In this document: positions 34,301 to 40,207 of the stretch, piece by piece | Layout: every line of letters begins with the position of its first letter | Position numbering within the stretch: position 1 is the first letter of the stretch | From: Auxenochlorella pyrenoidosa | Lineage: Eukaryota > Chlorophyta > Trebouxiophyceae > Chlorellales > Chlorellaceae | NCBI GenBank assembly: GCA_001430745.1 | Contig: KQ481975.1 | Coordinates: 222,981-263,187 of the forward strand | Length of the DNA: 40,207 nucleotides | Direction: 5' to 3' | Program-made: the position numbers and the translations under genes | Notes under the pieces: model-generated | Told to the model about the DNA's origin: nothing | Database searches by the model: none | What the model saw: the letters and a program-made list of their open reading frames with translations, nothing else

Positions 34301-35408
34301 GGATGACAGGACGTCAGGGGAGGTAGTGACATAGCTGCGTATGACAGCGCTGCATGCCAGCAGGTCGCAAGCAAGGCCCGCCCGGCGCCTCACATGCGGC
34401 ACGCGATGAAGCCGCCGGCGTTGGTGATGGCGGCGATGCCAAAGGTGGCGGCGGAGCAGAGCAGCTGCAGCACGCCGTGGCCGTAGCGCGGTCCGTACGA
34501 GTCGCACACCGCACCCAGCAGGATGCGGGAGAAGACGGCGCCGGTCACGGTAGCGATGCTGGCGCCAGAGATGTCCTGCTTGTCGAGGTCCAGGTTGTTG
34601 CTGCGAAAGGGGGGGGGGGGGGGCAATGTGTGTGGGCACGGTCGGATAGCAGCGGCGTGGCAGGAGGGCGGATGCCTGGGACGGCAGCGGTGATTTGCCT
34701 GCCCTCGTGCAGCTGGGTGCTGTCAGGCTGGGTGAGGGCACAAGCGATCGAAGCCAGGGGTGTGTGAGGCAACAGCGGCGGCGGGGGGAGGGGGGGGGCC
34801 ACAAAGCACGTGCACAAGGCCGGCCCTGCTGTTGTCACCGCCGCCCACACACCGGATGGTGGGCAGCATGGGGGGTGCGGCGAAGGAGGCGAAGAAGGCG
34901 AGCATGAAGGAGATCCACGACAGCTGGAAGGAGCGGTGGTGGGGGGCTGCCCAGCTCCAGATCTTGAGCACCTTGGACCTGCAACAGGCATGGGGTGGAC
35001 CAGAATGTGTGAGTTTAAGAGGGCCAGGCAAGCTGATGTGTGAGGGAGACGTGAAGGTCGGGAGGGGGCATGCTGGAGGTCGCAACCATGCAAGGGGCGC
35101 TGCAGCTTCCGTCAGGCGCCCCAGCTGCCCGGCACGCCTGAGCTGAACCCCGGGAGGGCGCCCGGCTGCTCGCTGCATCTTGCACCCCCAGGGCAGCTTG
35201 TGTGCCCTGCAGCAGCCTCCATGCCAGCAGCAGCAGCAGCAGTAGCAGCAGCCTCCCATGGAGCCGGAAGCCGGAGCCCCCCATGCCTCGCTCACTTGTT
35301 CTCAGAGTCGACCGGCACACTGAAGCGAGGCACTGCCACATCAGAGGCAGGCGGTGACGCCTTGCTCATGCTGGGTGCCTTAGCGCCGTGGGCGCTGTCG
35401 TCAGCCAT
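31357..35408 (-). CDS. NRT2: High-affinity nitrate transporter NRT2
   Basis: A plasma-membrane nitrate/proton symporter of the major facilitator superfamily. Thirteen exons, all GT-AG, join in phase to 517 residues, the usual NRT2 length: 35408-35296, 34978-34853, 34600-34394, 34216-34059, 33923-33856, 33682-33549, 33369-33282, 32979-32823, 32688-32578, 32408-32279, 32073-32005, 31776-31666, 31438-31357. Family motifs: FSRILLGAVCDSYGPRYG (MFS loop), the two nitrate signatures AGWGNMGAG and GAGGNTGSA, many membrane segments, and a long hydrophilic loop after the sixth (DGNYAALRKAGKKDKAKTN). The cytosolic tail WASESRSNRGFKKQ is basic and Ser-rich. The start is the ATG of MADDSAHGAK. The divergent neighbour is NAR2, the accessory subunit that many NRT2 proteins need, and nitrate reductase lies just beyond, so co-regulation by nitrate is expected by inference. 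Confidence 0.95.
31838..31858 (+). repeat. G homopolymer in an NRT2 intron
   Basis: About twenty consecutive G on the + strand (C in gene sense), within the polypyrimidine region upstream of the acceptor for the exon starting at 31776. Its length is likely variable. Confidence 0.7.
32956..33083 (-). repeat. Duplicated acceptor junction in NRT2 intron 7
   Basis: The 33 bases at 32956-32988 (acceptor CAG plus the first residues FNMDQHTA of exon 8) recur exactly at 33051-33083, 95 bases upstream in gene sense. A GTGGGGGCGGGTCGAGGGC segment is also repeated nearby. The upstream copy is a decoy 3' splice site that would lead into intron sequence. Confidence 0.8.
33199..33300 (-). repeat. Duplicated donor junction in NRT2 intron 7
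   Basis: The 25 bases at 33276-33300 cover the exon-7 end PYLYDQ and its donor GTGGGC. They are repeated exactly at 33199-33223, 77 bases into the intron, and the following pyrimidine/purine-rich spacer is repeated imperfectly as well. The same intron also carries the duplicated acceptor. Confidence 0.8.
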
Positions 35409-36141
35409 GGCTGCTGGGTGCTGCTGCGCTGCCGGGGGAGGGAGGGTGTGCTGCAGGAGGGAGCGAGGCGGGCGAGCAGCGGTATCACCCGGCGGGGCGG
35501 TGTGCGCGCAGAGTGAGGGTTTGAGCTGCTTGCCTGCTGCCCAGCCATGCACTCGTGTGCGCAGGAAGACTGCAGGTGAGCCCAGCAGGCAAGCAGTGGC
35601 ACTGCACGTGCAGTGCTCAGCTGCCCTAGCGCCCGGCAGGAGGCGCCGGCGGGAGCATATCTGGCGGCTGGCTTCGCAGCAAGCAAGTGGCCTGCAGGGC
35701 ACGGCTGCAAGGCCCGCGCTGCAAGTTAAGCTGCGCGCATACACACCTTTACACCTGGCCCGAGAGAGGTGCCAGGAGGAGGGGAGAGGAGGGGAGGAGC
35801 GCAAGAGTGTCCCGCAGGTGCAGGGGCTCAGCCCGGGTTGGATTGGGAAACAAGTGGGGAAGCATGGATCGGCCGCTTGCTTTAGAGGGCGCTACATTGG
35901 GACCACCTGTACTCCGAGTCAGGGAGGCACACTCGGCACTCTGAGCGCTCAGCGCCTCACGCTCAGCAGGTGCCCCCCCACTCAGTGCGCACCTGGTCCC
36001 AGCTTGCATGCCATCCCCAAGCGCCCTAAGAGGGGCGTGCGCCCCTTTGCGCTCCATACTGCCTTTCCCTCCCTTCCTTCTGCCGGCCTGCCCCGACTCC
36101 CCTCCTCCGCTGGCCTCACCGGTACTGCTCACCCCGTCCAA
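35409..36141. promoter_or_regulatory. Divergent NRT2-NAR2 promoter region
   Basis: These 733 bases lie between the NRT2 ATG (- strand) and the NAR2 ATG (+ strand) and should hold both promoters. In other green algae such genes are controlled by a nitrate-responsive RWP-RK factor (NIT2 in Chlamydomonas). I could not identify a convincing binding site by eye, so regulation is inferred from the arrangement. Confidence 0.65.
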
Positions 36142-37886
36142 ATGGCGCGCAGCCTGTTCCTGCTGGCCATCTTCGGCCTGTGCGGCCTTGCAGCAGCCCA
36201 GCAGCGTGAGTGCCAGAAGCGCCGCCACGGTGCTGCCGCCGCCTCCTGAAGCAGCAGGCAGCCAGGGCTGACATGCTCATGTAGCACGCTCAGCCCCAGG
36301 GCTTCACCCGGCGCGCTGCCAGCCTTCCAGACAGCGCTCTTTTGAGCAGCAGCCGCTGCGGGACAAGGCGCGAGCGCCGTGAGGGGCGCACCGAAACCCA
36401 GCTTGCTGCCCTGCCCCGGCCCCCTCTGCGTGCAGAGTACTCGTCCCTACAGCCGCCGGCCTACACCCTCGAGCTGACCTTCACCATCAATGGCGTGACC
36501 GGCACGCCCATCCCCTGCAACTCCTCGAGCTGCCTGCCCCAGGTGCGAGCGACGGCGCCACAGTGTGTGGGTGTGGGTGTGTTGGGGCCCTGAGTATGGC
36601 ATGTGGCACTGGCGTGAACTGGCTGCAGCGCACCTGCAGCCTTGCAGGGCCGGCACCCACGTGTGCTCGCCAGGCGCTGCCCCTGCCTGCTCTGGGGGTC
36701 TGTGTTGCAAGTTCCGCTGGGTTATACAGACTGCAAGCCCAAACATGCAAGCTCTGCCCCTGCCTGCTTCGCCCCTACTCACCTGGCGCCACCCCTGCCT
36801 GCTCTTGCAGGTGTCGGTGCCCGACCACGACTCGATCACCATCAGCTACAGCGGCCCCCCCGGTGCCCCCGGCAACACCATCTCCCTCATGTCCTGCTAC
36901 ACCAACTCCTCCGCCGCCAACCGCGCCTGGCGCAAGGCCAACGCTGTGATCAACGTGAGCGGGGCTGCCCAGCCGTGCCAGGGACTGCTGAGCCGTGCAA
37001 GGGACTGCCGAGCCGTGCAAGCAGGCGGCCGCCCCCTGGTCTCCGACCGCGTCACCTGCCCTGCCTGCGTGCTGCTTCGCCCGCCCCTGCAGGCCGCCCC
37101 CCCTGCTGTTGCACACTCCCGAGCCACGTCTGCTAATGATGTGCCCCGCTTCCCTTTCTTCCCGACCGCAGAAGGACAAGCAGTGCAACACTGGCGAGGG
37201 CACCCCCGGCAAGCCGTTTGCCACCGGCCTGCCCACCGGCTCTGGCTCCTTCAAGTGGACCCCCGGCCCCAACACCCCGCCCTCCAACTACTTCATCCAG
37301 GTGGGGGGGCCTGGCAGGGCGGCCCAGAATATGTACTGCCCCCAGGGAGGCCCAGAACATGACCAGCTTGTGTCCAGGCGTTGGGTGCCTCGTTTGCTCG
37401 CCCCCCCTCTGCACTGCAGCCTTGGGCCTTTGTGAGCCCCCCCGCCCTTCCCCCCCCCCTGCCTGGCCTGCAGCTGCTGGAGGTGGTGGCCGACTCTGGC
37501 TCCGACCCCACCTACGCCGCCATGGGCCGCAGCGCTGGCCAGTACACGGTGAGACTCAAGGCCCCCCCGCCCCCCCCCACCCCACCCCGCCCGCCCCGCC
37601 GCCTGCGCGCTGCCCTGCCCCGATGTCTGTGTCCGTACGACCAATTGGGCTGCAACAGGGAACACGGAGCTTACCCCTCCTTGGGTGGGCGCCGGCCGCT
37701 CCTGGCGCACGCGGCGCCACTCACCGCCCCGCCTACGCCCCTCCCATGGCCCCCGGCCTGCAGATCATCCCCATCGACTCCACCCCCGGCTGGCTCATGG
37801 CCCTCACCGGTGTGTTCTGTGCCATCGGCCCCATCGCACTGGCCGGCTTCTTCGTCGTCGAGAAGGTCATCAAGAAGCGGGACTGA
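36142..37886 (+). CDS. NAR2: NAR2 / NRT3 accessory subunit of the high-affinity nitrate transporter
   Basis: Six exons, all GT-AG, join in phase to 213 residues: 36142-36205, 36436-36542, 36811-36954, 37172-37300, 37474-37548, 37764-37886. The layout is that of NAR2: an N-terminal signal peptide (MARSLFLLAIFGLCGLAAA), an extracellular domain, one C-terminal membrane helix (WLMALTGVFCAIGPIALAGFFVV) and a short basic cytosolic tail (EKVIKKRD). Shared family positions include NRAWRKANAVINKDKQC, NYFIQLLEVVADSGSDPTYA and GRSAGQYT. NAR2 binds NRT2 and is required for its activity and plasma-membrane targeting. Divergent transcription from the adjacent NRT2 matches that role. The product is inferred from layout and motif spacing, because NAR2 sequences diverge strongly. 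Confidence 0.88.
36960..37022 (+). repeat. Short tandem repeat after a NAR2 donor
   Basis: A unit of about 20 bases (GAGCCGTGCAAGGGACTGC-like) occurs roughly three times, starting within ten bases of the donor at 36955, entirely within the intron. Confidence 0.6.
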
Positions 37887-39058
37887 GCCCTTGCCCCGCC
37901 AGCCTGCCAGCGCGGGCACGCTATGCTGCAGGCACGGGGCCATGCGGGCGGCCGGCCGCATCCGTTTGTATGACACGCTGCCAGCCCGGCGCAGCCCACG
38001 CCGGCCCCCAGCCGCCACCTGACCTTGAAACCCACCTCTCTGCCCTCTTGCTCATTCATAGCTTGTGCGCTGCCCCCCTCCTGTTCCCCTCCCCCGCCTT
38101 CATTTAGCCCCAACACTTGTTGCTTCATCCGCTGCTGTTATTTCGTTTGCCCCAGTTGTTTTAGCCGCCCAGCTGTATCATACAACCCCTGCTGCCCTCC
38201 CTTGCATACACGGTCCCTTGCCTTCGCCCGTGGCAGCGCCGCCTGCTGGATCTCTCCTCCTCCAGTCCCTGCGACCCAGTTCCTGCCCTCTACCTCTTGA
38301 CCCTCCTCTGCACTGCTATCTCATTGCAAACCTGGCAATGCGTCCTGCTGCAAGATTGAGGTCAGGAAATGGGTCAGTACCGTGTGGCTTTGGAGAGTTG
38401 GGTGTGTCTGTAGCCTTGCGGCGGTGTGGTCCTGCCTTGCCAGCTGTCACAAGACAGACATCTCGTGCAAAGTCAAATCAAGTAATCGTGACGGCCACAA
38501 GGCGTGTGACAAACTCAGGGTCAGGTAACTACAGGCCTGTGATCCTTCCTCTCCCTTTCCCTTCAAGGGAGAAAATCCTCCAACCACCCGCCTACACCCT
38601 TGCACACCTGGCCTGCCACATGAGCTTGTTGCTTCTTACAGAGGGAGCAGGTACAAGAGAGGTGGAGCAGCAAGTGCAGCAGTCCAAAATACTGGGGTGC
38701 TGAAGTGTGAGGGGCGGGGGCCGGGCCGAGGGGTTGCAGAGGGCCCGTGTGGCCTTTGCAAGGGCGGCAGAGAGGGGCTGCAGTCATTCGTTGGCACAGG
38801 TGGGGGGAGCACTGGGCAAAAAAGAGCGGAGGCGGCGTTCAATAGAATTGACAAGGGGAATAAAATGGGGTCGCTAGCAATCTCTGGTTTCTGTCTCAGG
38901 TGGCTGGCAAGCACAGCACACACGGGCGCTGGAGCAAGGGTGGGAAGGCAGGCGCAACAGGGTTGTGGAAGGCAGGTATGGCCGAAGCACGCGGGATGGG
39001 CGACCTTGATAGGTGCCAAGCCACCGACTGGAGCAGCCATTGGCCACGTGGCCACCCT
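37887..39058. other. Convergent 3' flanks of NAR2 and nitrate reductase
   Basis: I see no gene. The left part is the NAR2 3' untranslated region, T-rich near 38080-38170; no TGTAA was found on the + strand. The right part is the nitrate reductase 3' untranslated region and contains its TGTAA. Confidence 0.5.
38636..38640 (-). terminator. TGTAA polyadenylation signal of nitrate reductase (- strand)
   Basis: TTACA on the + strand, 419 bases downstream of the nitrate reductase stop on the - strand. Confidence 0.6.
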
Positions 39059-40207
39059 CTAGAACTGGATGCACTGCTCTGGCTTGTAGCCGACCTTCTC
39101 AAGGTTCTGCAGTCAGAAAGGTAGCACGGTGGGGAGGGTGAGGAAAGCCGCAGGCCCATCCAGAAACCAACAAGGACAGCGCATGCACAGCGGGCGACAG
39201 GACAGTCGTGAAGGTTGTAACAAAGATTCACTCCGTTTTCACCCTGGTGTTGCCATTCATAACCATCCATCCATCCAACTCACCGGGAGGCATGCGAATT
39301 TGACCATGGGCGGAGGGCCGCAAATGCCGCAGATGGTGTCCTCGCCGGCTGCAGGGAGGCGGGAGACGCGGCACAGGGCGGTGTGAGGCCTGAGTACGGG
39401 CTGGGAAACCAGGCGGAGGCAGGCCCCCTACCAACCTGCCAAACACCGCAAGAACCAGGCTCAGCACGTGACCGGGCTGCTGCTCGCCAGGTCGCGCGGC
39501 GCCACGGCGCGCCCCTCGCATAGCCCAACCTCCCCCGGGCAGCAGAGAGCACCGCTCCCAAAGGAGGCACCGAGCCCCAGGGTCCCAGCAAGGGAGGCAC
39601 TGAACCCCAGGGTCCCAGCAAGGCAGGCACTGAGCACAGGGTCCCAGCAAGGGAGGCACTGAGCCCCAGGGTCCCGGCGTGCCTCACCAGGGAACAGGTG
39701 CTCCCGGACCATGTCCTCGTTGATGAATCCAGTGGAGAACTGCCAGCCCTCGTCCGCCTTGTCCACTGCAGGGGGGGAAGGGGCGAACACCCGGGCAGCA
39801 GGGTCAGCGACTCGCTCAAACAGAGCTCTGCTGCAAGAGTGGCAGCAGGGCGGGCCGACTGTCTTTCTTGAAGCAGGCGGGCTGCGGGCCTGGCTGCGCC
39901 CTCACGACAGCCTTCTCTCGTGTGCGGTGACGCAGCGCTGCGGGGCCACGGCGGGCGGCGCAGCGTGGCGGCCAAACACGCGCACAGCAGGCGCATGCCT
40001 GCTTGCTTGCTCGCGTTTGCAGTCTCGAGTTTAACAACGGAGCTCCTTGCTGCCCACACTTACCGGTGTACCACACGCAGAAGTTGGGGTGCTTGGCGGC
40101 CAGGGCGTCCAGCTCGTCGCGCAGCAGGATGTCGTCGGGCGAGACGTTGGCGTACAGCAGGGACAGCTGGGTGTCGTCCTCCGGGTCCTTGAGCACCGCC
40201 TGGATGA
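39059..40207 (-). CDS. NIA: Nitrate reductase, C-terminal part (FAD/NADH domain), partial
   Basis: Exons 40207-40064 (cut by the window edge), 39765-39688, 39348-39284 and 39106-39059 join in phase, all GT-AG. They encode the last part of the cytochrome b5 reductase-like domain of eukaryotic nitrate reductase. Visible are [30 protein letters not shown] (NADH-binding lobe), [23 protein letters not shown], the CGPPPM motif with its conserved Cys, and the typical end [15 protein letters not shown]. The enzyme passes electrons from NAD(P)H through FAD, haem and molybdenum cofactor to reduce nitrate to nitrite in the cytosol. The molybdopterin and haem domains must lie to the right of the window. 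In Chlamydomonas the gene is called NIT1. Its place beside NRT2 and NAR2 makes this a nitrate assimilation cluster. Confidence 0.93.
39561..39678 (-). repeat. 30-bp tandem repeat next to a nitrate reductase donor
   Basis: Four copies of a roughly 30-base unit start at 39561, 39591, 39621 and 39650. They lie in the intron immediately after the donor of the exon ending at 39688. Copies differ by one to a few bases. There are no spacers between units. Confidence 0.8.

Noticed and set aside
39561..39678. Possible CRISPR-like array
   Set aside because: The units are directly adjacent with no unique spacers, and the DNA is eukaryotic intron.
1..40207. tRNA, rRNA, mobile elements or viral genes
   Set aside because: I saw no cloverleaf-compatible tRNA, rRNA segment, transposase, reverse transcriptase or viral protein motif by eye. 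A tRNA and repeat scan would be needed to exclude them fully.

Overview
The window looks like nuclear DNA of a green alga, most likely a Chlorella-type trebouxiophyte. It is GC-rich. Almost every gene is split by many short GC-rich introns, TGTAA (the green-algal polyadenylation signal) occurs downstream of several genes, and the gene set is eukaryotic and photosynthetic-lineage (NRT2/NAR2 nitrate uptake, nitrate reductase, plant-type formate dehydrogenase, BAR-PH-ArfGAP-ankyrin protein, Tousled-like kinase). I built the exon models by hand from family similarity, splice-site phase and reading frame. No search was run. Two assembly gaps are present (14917-15403 and 26281-27245).

Layout. 1-76: the end of an unidentified + strand gene. 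441-4784 (-): a SIRT2-like sirtuin. 5571-10889 (-): a Tousled-like kinase. 11355-18963 (+): a BAR-PH-ArfGAP-ankyrin protein, divergent from the kinase, with a perfect 33-bp inverted repeat just after its stop codon. 19293-20829 (+) and 21339-21782 (-): two convergent genes for small proteins with signal peptides that I do not recognise. 23011-about 28416 (+): mitochondrial NAD-dependent formate dehydrogenase. 28965-30744 (+): an M48/OMA1-like metalloprotease. The right end is a nitrate assimilation cluster: NRT2 transporter (31357-35408, -), its partner NAR2 (36142-37886, +) across a 733-bp shared promoter region, and the C-terminal end of nitrate reductase (39059-40207, -, running off the window).

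The nitrate genes work as a unit. NRT2 with NAR2 forms the two-component high-affinity nitrate importer, and nitrate reductase reduces the imported nitrate to nitrite. The other genes concern chromatin and cell cycle (sirtuin, kinase), membrane traffic (ArfGAP) and mitochondrial metabolism and quality control (formate dehydrogenase, protease), with no evident pathway link.

The most unusual signals concern splicing. About 12 of roughly 83 inferred introns have GC-AG rather than GT-AG ends. All are in the sirtuin, kinase, ArfGAP and formate dehydrogenase genes, and none is in the nitrate cluster. At least seven exon-intron junctions in five genes are also tandemly duplicated into the adjacent intron, leaving arrays of decoy splice sites. 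The clearest is a 38-bp unit repeated four times across a formate dehydrogenase acceptor.
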